Part shown: piece by piece, positions 25,543 to 34,285 of the stretch
How the letters are laid out: each line of letters starts with the position of its first letter
How positions within the stretch are numbered: position 1 is the stretch's first letter
Origin: Duganella sp.
GTDB taxonomy: Bacteria > Pseudomonadota > Gammaproteobacteria > Burkholderiales > Burkholderiaceae_D
NCBI GenBank assembly: GCA_026225475.1
Contig: JAMFSU010000031.1
Coordinates: forward strand, 1 to 64,000
Direction: 5' to 3'
Length of the DNA stretch: 64,000 nucleotides
Translations under genes and position numbers: made by a program
The notes under the pieces: model-generated
What the model was told of the DNA's origin: nothing
Database searches by the model: none
What the model saw: only the letters and a program-made list of their open reading frames with translations

Positions 25543-27675
25543 ATGAAGAAAAACGCCATTCGCCTTGCAGTATTGGTTCTGATTGCTTGCATTCAAACCG
25601 AACAATCATGGGCACAAAGCACTGTCAGTTCGATAGCGTCCGACGAAACGTCAGCATCGGCGCTGCCATCGGTGACCATTGTGGACAGTAGTGAAAAGCA
25701 CGAATACCGGCAATCCAGCAGCACCAGCGCAACGCGCACCGACACACCGCTACAGGAGTTGCCACAATCGGTACAAGTCATCTCGCATCAGTTAATCGAA
25801 GACCTGCACGCGAGTCGCGTTGACGATGTCATGTTGTACGTCAGCGGCGTTGCACACCAAAACAATTTTGGCGGTCTGTGGGATAACTATTCAATCAGAG
25901 GCTTTTCCGGCAGCGAAAACGGTGGGATGAACATGCTATGGAATGGATTTGCCTCCAATCGTGGATACGCCGCGCCACGCGACATGGCCAATGTCGAAAC
26001 CATCGATTTTTTCAAAGGACCATCGGCTGCAGTGTACGGCAGCAGCGAACCCGGCGGCACGATCAATGTCGTCACCAAGAAACCGCAATTTCAATCCAGC
26101 AATGTGCTTGATTTCACTGCCGGGACACAAGACTTCTTCCGCAGCACCGTCGATTCCACTGGCGCACTCACAGACAACTTTGCATATCGGCTCAACGCTG
26201 CGACCGAAAGCAAGGGCAGCAGCCGTGATGCGGTTGACAGCAAGCGAGCATTCTTCGCACCGGCCTTCACCTGGCTGTTGACGGATCGCACTACCTTGAA
26301 CTACGAGGGCGAGTTCCTGCAGCAAAAAGCCCCGCTGGATCGTGGCATTGTCGCCGTCGGCGGCCGTCTTGACGCAATTCCTGCGTCACGCTTTCTGGGC
26401 GAACCGAATGATGGCGACATCACCATCAACAACCAGAGTCATCTGTTGAGCCTGGAACATCAGTTCGACGACAACTGGCATCTGCGCACCGGCGTATTTC
26501 ACAAGGAAGGCACGTTAAACGGCTATTCCACCGAAGCCTCTTCGCTGCGCAGTGACAACACCACATTGTGGCGTCAACGACGTTACCGCGATTATTCCTG
26601 GAGTGATACTTCATTGCAGGTGGAACTCGGCGGCAAGATCCGCACCGGTAGCATTGAGCATGAAATATTGACCGGTGTCGACGCCGACTGGATGACACTC
26701 GATCAACGCATGCTGCGCATCAATCCTTCCACCGGCACCCCCTATGCGATCAATATCTACGATCCCGTCTATGGACAGGCGCAACCAATACCCACGACCA
26801 ATACCAATACTGCTGAACGCCAGATCAGTACAGGCCTGTTTCTGCAAGACCAGATCAAACTCGCGGATCGTTGGCGTCTGTTGGCAGGCGTACGACTGGA
26901 CGCGTTTCGCGATACGCTCAACAATTTGCTGACTGGCACCGTGTCGCGCCAGGACAAGAGCGCCAGCTCGCCACGCCTTGGACTGACCTATCTCGCCAGC
27001 CAGACCATCTCGCTCTACACAAGCATTGGCAAATCGTTCCGCCCTAACACCGGCAGTGACGCCAGTGGCAATGCATTCAGTCCGGAAACCGCGCTCGCCA
27101 AAGAAGCCGGAATGAAATACGAAAGCAACGATAAGCGTGTCGGCGCAACGCTCGCCGTATTTGACATTACCAAGCAAAACGTCCTGACTGTTGACCCTGC
27201 CAATACCTTCTATAGCATTGCCGCTGGCGAAGTGCGCAGCCGGGGCGTCGAACTGGATTTCAATGGCAAGGTGGCACAGCACTGGCGTCTGACCGGCAAC
27301 ATGGCCTTCACTGATGCCGTCGTGACGAAAGACAATACCCTGCCCGTCGGATCACGCCTGATCAACGTACCGAAAACTTCCGGCAGTCTTTTAACCGTCT
27401 ATGAGGATGTGGATGCCAATGGCGGTTTGTATGGCCTGGGTGGAGGCTTGAACTACGTTGGCGCTCGCACGGGCGACACTGCCGGCAGCTTCACACTGCC
27501 CGCCTATACCACGGTCAAGGCATTGGCCTATTGGCAGGTGACGCCCAAGATGCGGCTGTCCTTCAATGTTAATAATTTATTCAATAAACAATACTATGCC
27601 AGTTCTTACAGCAGCGTCTGGATCACTCCTGGGGAGGTGCGTTCGGCCACGCTTGGGCTGACGATCAAATTCTGA
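25543..27675 (+). CDS. TonB-dependent siderophore receptor
   Basis: The 710-aa outer-membrane receptor has a signal peptide (MKKNAIRLAVLVLIACIQTE, cut after the Ala-Gln-Ser region near 25). A plug domain follows (PLQELPQSVQVISHQLIED, NYSIRGF, VETIDFFKGPSAAVYGSSEPGG). Then comes a 22-strand barrel with the late VNNLFNKQYYASSY and the terminal aromatic strand ATLGLTIKF. It takes up a ferric siderophore with energy from TonB-ExbBD; which one is not visible, and no biosynthesis or transport partner is nearby. No FecA-type N-terminal signalling domain is seen. Confidence 0.93.
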   Translation: MKKNAIRLAVLVLIACIQTEQSWAQSTVSSIASDETSASALPSVTIVDSSEKHEYRQSSSTSATRTDTPLQELPQSVQVISHQLIEDLHASRVDDVMLYVSGVAHQNNFGGLWDNYSIRGFSGSENGGMNMLWNGFASNRGYAAPRDMANVETIDFFKGPSAAVYGSSEPGGTINVVTKKPQFQSSNVLDFTAGTQDFFRSTVDSTGALTDNFAYRLNAATESKGSSRDAVDSKRAFFAPAFTWLLTDRTTLNYEGEFLQQKAPLDRGIVAVGGRLDAIPASRFLGEPNDGDITINNQSHLLSLEHQFDDNWHLRTGVFHKEGTLNGYSTEASSLRSDNTTLWRQRRYRDYSWSDTSLQVELGGKIRTGSIEHEILTGVDADWMTLDQRMLRINPSTGTPYAINIYDPVYGQAQPIPTTNTNTAERQISTGLFLQDQIKLADRWRLLAGVRLDAFRDTLNNLLTGTVSRQDKSASSPRLGLTYLASQTISLYTSIGKSFRPNTGSDASGNAFSPETALAKEAGMKYESNDKRVGATLAVFDITKQNVLTVDPANTFYSIAAGEVRSRGVELDFNGKVAQHWRLTGNMAFTDAVVTKDNTLPVGSRLINVPKTSGSLLTVYEDVDANGGLYGLGGGLNYVGARTGDTAGSFTLPAYTTVKALAYWQVTPKMRLSFNVNNLFNKQYYASSYSSVWITPGEVRSATLGLTIKF

Positions 27676-27748
27676 TCCATGAACGCGAAAAGGATCCTCG
27701 CCAGATACAAACTCACAGCGTCACAGACGTGTTAATGTGTCCTAGTAC

Positions 27749-27787
27749 GAATTGGCGTTTCGGCTTCGCATGTTGAAACGCCAATTC
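27749..27787. repeat. Perfect 13-bp inverted repeat after the TonB receptor
   Basis: GAATTGGCGTTTC (27749-27761) and GAAACGCCAATTC (27775-27787) can pair fully around a 13-base loop. It lies 74 bp after the receptor stop and 94 bp before the amidohydrolase start. No T-run follows on either strand, so it is not a standard terminator; it could be a REP-like or mRNA-stabilising hairpin. Confidence 0.6.
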
Positions 27788-27880
27788 CGCCACGCGACAA
27801 GCTGCGTTCCGCTTTGGTCTCCATAGCGGGCAAAGTGTTCCATCTTGGATAGGCATCTGAACACATAGCGCGAAGGGGCA

Positions 27881-28591
27881 TTGATCTATTCTTTCATTAT
27901 CACCTGTGAACACGGCGGCAATCTTATCCCCGCCGCCTATGACAGCTTGTTTCAAGATGCCAGGCCCCTGCTCGATTCTCATCGCGGTTACGATCCAGGA
28001 GCGCTGCTAGTAGCACAGGAACTGGCAGCGGCGCTAGGCGGCGCTCTGGTGACTGCCACCGTGAGCCGTTTGCTGGTTGATATCAACCGATCGATCGGTC
28101 ATCGGCAACTCTTTTCGACGATGACGTGCCGCTTACCGCCGCCGATCCGCGCTGAAATCCTGGCGCAATATTATCGGCCTTATCGCGAGCAGGTCGAGCA
28201 GCTGGTCCGGCAAGCCGTATCCAGAAAGCAGCGCGTGCTCCACATTTCTTCGCATAGTTTTACGCCCGAGCTCGATGGCAAGGTACGCAACGCCGACGTC
28301 GGCTTGCTGTATCACCCGGCCCGGCGTGGAGAGGTCGCACTCTGTGCGCACTGGAAGACGATATTGGCCGGACTTGCGCCGACGTTGCGTGTGCGTCGCA
28401 ATTATCCCTATGCTGGCAAAGGTGACGGACTGACCGCCTACTTGCGACAGCGTTTCGCTGCCGACGCTTATATCGGAATCGAACTTGAAGTCAATCAGCG
28501 CATGACGCTAGCAGGCGGCGCACCGTGGGCCACACTGCGCGCCCTGCTAATCGACAGCTTGCGCACGGCATCTGCAATGCATGTTCCATGA
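27881..28591 (+). CDS. N-formylglutamate amidohydrolase family protein
   Basis: The 236-aa product belongs to the N-formylglutamate deformylase/amidohydrolase family. It carries ITCEHGGNLIP with likely metal ligands, DSHRGYDPGAL, LLVDINRS and HISSHSFTPEL. Members release formate or hydrolyse formyl/amide bonds, often in histidine breakdown, but no hut gene is nearby and the true substrate is open. The start is a TTG at 27881 with GAAGGGG very close in front; no ATG is better placed. A transglutaminase-like gene follows after 100 bp and may be co-transcribed. Confidence 0.8.
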   Translation: MIYSFIITCEHGGNLIPAAYDSLFQDARPLLDSHRGYDPGALLVAQELAAALGGALVTATVSRLLVDINRSIGHRQLFSTMTCRLPPPIRAEILAQYYRPYREQVEQLVRQAVSRKQRVLHISSHSFTPELDGKVRNADVGLLYHPARRGEVALCAHWKTILAGLAPTLRVRRNYPYAGKGDGLTAYLRQRFAADAYIGIELEVNQRMTLAGGAPWATLRALLIDSLRTASAMHVP

Positions 28592-28691
28592 CCGACGCAC
28601 TTCGTTGTATGCCATCTTGTTGTTCTCCGCATCTTAACCTCAGCTGTTTTTCTTGCGCCTTGCCCGACACGGCTGAAAATTGGAACCTGTC

Positions 28692-29525
28692 ATGAAAATC
28701 CATATTGGTTTTGAAATGGTCTACGATTGCCCGCAGCCCACCCCCATGATTTTCAACCTGAATGTTCACTTTACCCGCGTCTCGGATCTGGTCAGTCGCG
28801 ATGATCTGATGTTCGATCCTCCGGTTCCCCGCATGGCTTACCGCGACAGTTTCGGTAACTGGTGTACCCGCATCGTCGCGCCGCAAGGCCGCATGCGCAT
28901 TTTTGCCGATGCCGTCATCAACGACAGCGGCCTGGCTGACGTGCTCTCTCCGTACGCGCGACAGCTTGCTGTGCAGGACTTGCCGGAAGAACCACTGCTG
29001 TTTTTACTCGGCAGCCGCTACTGTGAAACCGACCGTTTATCGCCCATCGCGTGGCAACTGTTTGAGCATGCCCCTACCGGCTGGAGCCGGGTTCAAGCAA
29101 TCTGCGATTATGTCCATCGCCATATTACCTTCGGTTACGAAAATGCCCGCATGACGCGCACGGCAATGGAAGCGTTTCAGGAAAAAGTCGGCGTCTGCCG
29201 CGATTACGCCCATCTGGCAGTCGCATTTTGCCGTTGCATGAACATCCCGGCGCGTTATTGCACCGGCTACCTCGGTGACATCGGCACGCCGCCACCGCAT
29301 GGCACGATGGATTTCGCTGCCTGGTTTGAAGTTTTTCTCGACGGTAGCTGGCACACCTTCGACGCCCGCAACAACACCCCGCGCATAGGCCGCGTCTTGA
29401 TCGCCCGCGGTCGCGATGCCGCCGATGTTGCGCTCAACAATACCTTCGGCCCCAATACACTGAGCCACTTTAAGGTGTGGACGGATGAAGTCCATCAGCG
29501 CCAGGCAGGCGAACCCTGGCTGTGA
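28692..29525 (+). CDS. Transglutaminase-like protein with altered catalytic triad
   Basis: The 277-aa product has the N-terminal bacterial transglutaminase-associated domain (to about 110) and a transglutaminase-like core. The nucleophile region VGVCRDYAHLAVAFCR keeps Cys, and FDARNNTPRIGRVLIARGRDAADVA follows. The segment that commonly reads DFHAWFE in relatives reads DFAAWFE, so the histidine of the Cys-His-Asp triad appears to be missing. Related proteins act as peptidases or have unknown roles, often near circularly-permuted ATP-grasp genes, which are absent here. I start at ATG 28692 (GGA upstream); a TTG at 28680 is in frame. Confidence 0.82.
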   Translation: MKIHIGFEMVYDCPQPTPMIFNLNVHFTRVSDLVSRDDLMFDPPVPRMAYRDSFGNWCTRIVAPQGRMRIFADAVINDSGLADVLSPYARQLAVQDLPEEPLLFLLGSRYCETDRLSPIAWQLFEHAPTGWSRVQAICDYVHRHITFGYENARMTRTAMEAFQEKVGVCRDYAHLAVAFCRCMNIPARYCTGYLGDIGTPPPHGTMDFAAWFEVFLDGSWHTFDARNNTPRIGRVLIARGRDAADVALNNTFGPNTLSHFKVWTDEVHQRQAGEPWL

Positions 29526-29629
29526 AGTGCATAGGCAACTAGGGTGGTCGGGGTGTCATTTATCCGTGATCCATATTATATCGTCACGTGGGATTGACGC
29601 TATCTGCCGTCCACCTTCTACGTTGCAAC

Positions 29630-30991
29630 TCAGAACTTGGTGGAAATACCCAAATTCCACTTGCGTTCAGGATCGGCCGTATCCGGCACCAAACCGTTCG
29701 AATAATCCAGGCTCAGCCCGACATTTTGGTTGAAATTGTAGGTCAGCGTCGACCGCCAATAATGGATGCTTTGCGCGCCTTTTATTGCTTTAAGACCGGT
29801 ATAGGTCGTGGTGAAGTCAAACGGCAATCGGGGATTGGTCGAGGCCAGCGTAAAGCCGGCCTGCGCCCCCAGGCGGATGAAGTCTTGATGCGAATCATAG
29901 ACCGAGGCGTTGCCACGTTCAGCATAAATACCGTTGCGACTCTGGCCGATCAGGATCGGTTTGAATGCCAGACCGTTATCCCAACGAATGAAATCATTGA
30001 GTATGCCCGGGTGCATCCTTGTATAAGTAAAGTTGACCGTGAACAAACGGCTGCCATCGGTGGTGTTGATCAGATAGTCGGGACGCGCCGTCACATCGTC
30101 AGTGATGGCCGAACCCGGATGGATAAAATGAAATGCCGACAGCATACCGATCTGGCTGGTACGGGTGGTCGTCACCGAGACCGAACCGCTATCGTAAGTG
30201 GTGACACGGTTTTGCTTGAAGCCGACATAGGGCACCGCTTCATAGGTACTGCCACTTGCGCCGATGACGTGCTTGTCAAGTGAGTAGCCGCTGTAGACCA
30301 CAATGTCGTTGGTGCGCGACTGCGCCACATCATCGTTGGCCAGGGTCAGGTGGGCACGATCAACCGAAGCATAGCCAGCTTGATTGCTGCGATCGATGGA
30401 CAACTGATCCGGATTGCCGCGCACGCGCACTTGATCGATCCAGCTTGGCGCCGGCGCTGCTATGACTGTGGCCGTTCCGGCTTGCCCGGTGCTACCGGTC
30501 GCAGCAGCAGCGACTACCGGTGCAGTCATACTGGCGGCCGAGGCCGCGTGCGGTAACGCGGGTTGTGCATCGGCGTTTACACACACAAGGCTGGCCTGAT
30601 TATCGGCGTCGAAGAAGTTGCCCGCCGCAGCCGCACCGGTCGGCTTGAATTGTGCGTCCTTGCCATCGAGCAGTTGTTGCAGATCGGCGGTGAGATGATC
30701 GACATTGCAACTGTCGCCCTTGCACACTGCTGCGGATTTTTCGGTACTACGTTTCTTGATCAACCAAGCGGCCAGCGCACGGTTTGAAGACAATGGCGCA
30801 GGCTGGTTTCCCATCGACAAATAAGCGGTACTTACTGGATAAGTAGACAACAGCCTGGCGGCCAGTTTTTCCTTGTCTACTTTCAGGTCGGCAGAGCAGA
30901 TTGCGCCCAGTTCAGTGGCCTGGGCCAGTGTCACAACAGCAGGAGCGGTTAGCAGCATGAGCGCTGCAAACGGATGCAATCGACTTCGCAT
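29630..30991 (-). CDS. Outer-membrane beta-barrel protein, unknown
   Basis: The 453-aa product has a signal peptide (MRSRLHPFAALMLLTAPAVV, cut near QATELG). An N-terminal globular part has cysteine pairs (AICSAD, VCKGDSCNVDH). A low-complexity Ala/Gly/Thr/Pro stretch covers about 155-205. The C-terminal half has alternating strands and ends with an aromatic residue (KWNLGISTKF), the hallmark of outer-membrane barrels. I do not recognise the family; a phospholipase-like or porin-like role cannot be decided. AAGGA lies six bases before the ATG at 30991. No operon partner. Confidence 0.75.
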   Translation of the reverse strand: MRSRLHPFAALMLLTAPAVVTLAQATELGAICSADLKVDKEKLAARLLSTYPVSTAYLSMGNQPAPLSSNRALAAWLIKKRSTEKSAAVCKGDSCNVDHLTADLQQLLDGKDAQFKPTGAAAAGNFFDADNQASLVCVNADAQPALPHAASAASMTAPVVAAAATGSTGQAGTATVIAAPAPSWIDQVRVRGNPDQLSIDRSNQAGYASVDRAHLTLANDDVAQSRTNDIVVYSGYSLDKHVIGASGSTYEAVPYVGFKQNRVTTYDSGSVSVTTTRTSQIGMLSAFHFIHPGSAITDDVTARPDYLINTTDGSRLFTVNFTYTRMHPGILNDFIRWDNGLAFKPILIGQSRNGIYAERGNASVYDSHQDFIRLGAQAGFTLASTNPRLPFDFTTTYTGLKAIKGAQSIHYWRSTLTYNFNQNVGLSLDYSNGLVPDTADPERKWNLGISTKF

Positions 30992-31212
30992 GGATATCCT
31001 TGGTCTTGTAGGAGTAAACGACATCGAAGCATGGCGACAGCATGCGGCCATGTCCGGATGAATGATCGGGCTGATCGGTCAAGCGCTGGTATGAACACGC
31101 AACGCGGGAAAATGTTCAATCGCGGGCGAAAATTTACATTCGGACTATCGCGGTTGGTCAAGAATTGGCCTGGATGCCCGTGTACAGTATTACATGTGGC
31201 GGAAAAAACACG

Positions 31213-31803
31213 TTAGTTTGCGCTGAGTTGCGGTGTCGTTGAAAAGGCATTTTCCCCGATTGCTCCGCATGAAATCAGATGCAGGTCATTGAGCGTATCG
31301 ACAGGCGACTCAAGCTCACCGGCCGTTCTTTTCCAAAATTCAAATCCCTGCTTGTAATAATTTTCCAATGCCGCCGGATGATCGAGGGTACAGGTGTGCA
31401 GCCAGATATGCTTGCTGCGGAGGTCGATGCAGCGATTGACAACAAGATTCAAGGCCTTGCGCCCCAGTCCCTGGCCGACGAAATCCGGACACAAGCCGAA
31501 GTAAAGAATTTCTATGGAAGCGTTCGCATGCATATTCAATTCGCAATACCCCAATACTTGACCTGAGCGCGATTCAATCATGTCGATCTCGACATCGCTG
31601 CGTTTGAAATACGCCTGCCAGGTCGACTCCCTCCATGCAGTGCGGTCCAGATCCCAGCAATAATCCTTACCGACCAGATGGTGCAGTTGTGCACATTGAT
31701 CCGCGAATGCCGCGGGTTGCAACTGCAGTTTGTCACCTGCGGTCGAATAACGCTTACGCCAGGTGACGGTATCTCTGATTTGTAAATAAGTGGTGCTGAC
31801 CAT
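31213..31803 (-). CDS. GNAT-family N-acetyltransferase
   Basis: The 196-aa product is a GNAT acetyltransferase. The acetyl-CoA loop is FVGQGLGRKAL, preceded by the strand ASIEILYFGLCP and followed by HTCTLDHPAALENYYKQGFEFW, the usual C-terminal half of the fold. The target is unknown; small-molecule amines are common in this subgroup. In-frame ATGs also lie at 31824 and 31830; I chose 31803 because homologues begin with a similar STTYLQ and GAGAG stands upstream. It stands alone between the barrel protein and the MarR gene. Confidence 0.82.
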   Translation of the reverse strand: MVSTTYLQIRDTVTWRKRYSTAGDKLQLQPAAFADQCAQLHHLVGKDYCWDLDRTAWRESTWQAYFKRSDVEIDMIESRSGQVLGYCELNMHANASIEILYFGLCPDFVGQGLGRKALNLVVNRCIDLRSKHIWLHTCTLDHPAALENYYKQGFEFWKRTAGELESPVDTLNDLHLISCGAIGENAFSTTPQLSAN

Positions 31804-31938
31804 TGACGGACTCTCGGATGACATTCTCATCTGAGTAACGCGTCGTTTTTTTTGGTTCCGGATCAGCCAGGGCCAGCGCATGGCTGGCTACTGCAAGCCC
31901 AGCGCAAATACCGGAAGAACAACCTGATGGGGCTGAAC

Positions 31939-32442
31939 TTATGGTTTGGCTTGCAGCGCATCAACCGCGCCATCGTCTTTGATGGCATCGGCAAACATGC
32001 GCATAAGTCGCACCAAGTCTTCAATATCCTTCGGCTCCCAGTTGGCAAAAATGGCTTGCCCGAAGCGCTCGCGCGCCGCATCAACCCGATCGGTCATGCC
32101 CTTGCCGCGCTCGGTGACGATCGCCACGCGCACGCGCCGGTCTGCTGCGCTTTCGCGGCGCTCGATCAGGCCCAGGCTATCCAGCTTGGCAACTTGTCGA
32201 CTGACTGTCGTGTAATCACGCCCTACCCGGTCAGCCAATTCGACCACACCGATTGGGCCAAGCCGCTCGACCAGCACCAGCAACGGAAACAAGGCGCGAT
32301 CTAGCGCAATTCCGGCTTCACGCACCATCGCTTCGTCGCGCTGCGGGCGATTCATCACACCAACAATTTCAATCAAAGATCCATGCAATTCGCGGATTTG
32401 CAAACCGATATGTGTATTTTGCACTTTTTTTATTGACGTCAT
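31939..32442 (-). CDS. MarR-family repressor of the divergent monooxygenase
   Basis: The 167-aa winged-helix regulator has the MarR core: LERLGPIGVVELADRVG, recognition helix YTTVSRQVAKLDSLGLIER, and the wing ESAADRRVRVAIVTERG. Such proteins repress divergent detoxification genes and release DNA when they bind an aromatic ligand. The inverted repeat at 32458-32478 lies between its start and that of the FAD monooxygenase. A second half-copy (ATATGTG at 32408-32414) lies inside its own first codons. Confidence 0.88.
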   Translation of the reverse strand: MTSIKKVQNTHIGLQIRELHGSLIEIVGVMNRPQRDEAMVREAGIALDRALFPLLVLVERLGPIGVVELADRVGRDYTTVSRQVAKLDSLGLIERRESAADRRVRVAIVTERGKGMTDRVDAARERFGQAIFANWEPKDIEDLVRLMRMFADAIKDDGAVDALQAKP

Positions 32443-32457
32443 TTTTGCTCCAACTTA

Positions 32458-32478
32458 ATATGTGCATATTACACATAT
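32458..32478. promoter_or_regulatory. MarR operator, 7-bp inverted repeat
   Basis: The arms ATATGTG (32458-32464) and CACATAT (32472-32478) are perfect complements around a 7-bp spacer. It lies between the divergent MarR (starts 32442) and monooxygenase (starts 32489) genes and abuts the latter's GGAGG. ATATGTG recurs at 32408 with CAC seven bases on. Confidence 0.7.
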
Positions 32479-32488
32479 GGAGGTAAGA

Positions 32489-33988
32489 ATGGAACAACCG
32501 ATTGGTGTTGATGTATTGATTTGTGGTGCTGGCGCAGCGGGATTGACCTTGGCTATTGAGTTGGCGCGCCGCGGCGTATCCTTCCGTTTGATTGAAAAAA
32601 TGGCCGTGCCATTCGCCGGCTCGCGTGGCAAGGGAATCCAGCCACGTACCCAGGAAATCTTTGAAGACCTGGGCATTCTCGACCGCATTGTCGCCGTCGG
32701 CGGTGCCTATCCCAACGAGCGGCGCTATCACGCCGATGGCAGCTACACCGATGGCGTGATCGTGGCAGGCCACAACGCCTCGCCAGCCGAGCCGTATCAT
32801 TTGCCCTTGATGGTGCCGCAATTCCTGACCGAAGCGGTATTGCGCGAACGCCTGCTTGAACTGGGCCATCGCCCGCATTACGACTGCGAACTGCTAGGTT
32901 TCGAACAAGACCAGGATGGTGTGACAGCGCATCTGCGCAGCGACACTGGGCGTCAAACGTTGAAAGTGCGCTGGCTCATTGGCGCCGACGGTGGCCGCAG
33001 CTTGGTAAGGCACGCACTTGCAGTTGATTTTCCCGGCAAGACGTTGGGCGTACGCGCTGTCGTGGCCGACGTCATGCTGACCGGACTCACGCGCGATGCC
33101 TGGCATCGGTTTGGCGATGGTGATATGCGCCAACAGATTTCATTTTGCCCATTGGCCGGGACCGAGATGTTCCAGATACAAGGCCCGATCCCGCTCGATG
33201 GTGAGATCGATCTGTCCGCCGCTGGCCTGACCAGCTTGGCTGCCGCGCGCACCGGTCGTGACGACATTTGTATCCATTCAGTGTCCTGGTCGTCGGCCTA
33301 CGTCATGAATGCGCGATTGGCTGACCGCTATCGCGTCGGCCGGGTGTTTCTGGTCGGCGATGCTGCCCATATTCATCCACCAACTGGCGGTCAAGGCCTC
33401 AATACCAGCGTCCAGGATGCCTACAATCTGGGTTGGAAGATCGCCGCCGTCATCGATGGTGCCGCCGACGCACTGCTCGACAGCTATGAGCAAGAGCGCC
33501 GCCCGGTCGCCGCCGAGATGCTGGGCCTGGCCAACAAACTGCTGGTCGACCAGCAACGCGGCGAAATGCGTCGTGGTCGCGAAGTGCAGCAACTTGATAT
33601 TGCCTATCCGGCGTCCTCAATTGCGCTGTGCACGGCGCACCAGCCGAGCATGCTGACTGCCGGCCAGCGTGCCCCCGATGCACCACTGCGTGGTGCCGGT
33701 GGCCAAGTGACGCGGCTATTCCATCTGTTCCAGGGAACCCACTGGACCCTGCTAGCTTATGAAGCAGCGCACATGATCGTGCCACCTCGCCCTGGTTTGC
33801 ATATCCATCAGATCAAGCAAAGTGGTGACCTGGTCGATGATCAAGGTGATTTTCATGCGGCCTATCGACCTGCCAACGGCACCTGGATATTGGTGCGTCC
33901 GGATGGCTACCTGGGTGCCATCGTCGCAGCCGAACAAGTTGTATTGCTGGAACCTTATATGGTGCAGGTAGGACTCGGTCTAAGCTAG
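32489..33988 (+). CDS. FAD-dependent aromatic hydroxylase
   Basis: The 499-aa protein is a class A flavoprotein monooxygenase of the phenol/MhpA type. FAD-binding motifs are VLICGAGAAGLTLAIELARRG at the N-terminus (GxGxxG), the mid DG motif IGADGGRSLVRHAL, and VGDAAHIHPPTGGQG. The C-terminal 110 residues form the thioredoxin-like dimerisation domain of this group. It hydroxylates a phenolic or other aromatic ring using NAD(P)H and O2. Of three in-frame ATGs (32462, 32477, 32489), the last has GGAGG five bases upstream. Divergent from MarR across the operator. Confidence 0.9.
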   Translation: MEQPIGVDVLICGAGAAGLTLAIELARRGVSFRLIEKMAVPFAGSRGKGIQPRTQEIFEDLGILDRIVAVGGAYPNERRYHADGSYTDGVIVAGHNASPAEPYHLPLMVPQFLTEAVLRERLLELGHRPHYDCELLGFEQDQDGVTAHLRSDTGRQTLKVRWLIGADGGRSLVRHALAVDFPGKTLGVRAVVADVMLTGLTRDAWHRFGDGDMRQQISFCPLAGTEMFQIQGPIPLDGEIDLSAAGLTSLAAARTGRDDICIHSVSWSSAYVMNARLADRYRVGRVFLVGDAAHIHPPTGGQGLNTSVQDAYNLGWKIAAVIDGAADALLDSYEQERRPVAAEMLGLANKLLVDQQRGEMRRGREVQQLDIAYPASSIALCTAHQPSMLTAGQRAPDAPLRGAGGQVTRLFHLFQGTHWTLLAYEAAHMIVPPRPGLHIHQIKQSGDLVDDQGDFHAAYRPANGTWILVRPDGYLGAIVAAEQVVLLEPYMVQVGLGLS

Positions 33989-34285
33989 CGCTTGACGGTG
34001 AAATCGCTGGCGGCACGTACCGACTTTAGTGCCAGCACCACCACCGCGAAGTAACAAAACTACATTTACTACATCAACATTTTTTACTTTGATTTTGAAT
34101 TATTGATGGAGAAGTCGAATTTTATTGATAAATGTGGATAAAAACACCTACTCATGACAGAATTCGTCGCAGATATAGTAAAACTACATAAAACATCGAA
34201 TTAATGCTTGCATCTGACTAAGGTCGATTCAATATGGACGATCACGACGATCAAGCTAAAAATCGTGAGACTGAGGAGACGCTGC
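33989..34285. other. AT-rich leader before the chemoreceptor
   Basis: This 297-bp stretch is clearly more AT-rich than its surroundings. The 10-mer AAAACTACAT occurs twice (34056-34065, 34180-34189). It presumably carries the chemoreceptor promoter; I cannot point to a convincing sigma-28 site. Confidence 0.35.

Noticed and set aside
29588..30283. A 231-codon plus-strand frame opposite the outer-membrane protein gene
   Set aside because: The minus strand has a signal peptide, barrel strands and a good ribosome site; the plus-strand frame has none of these.
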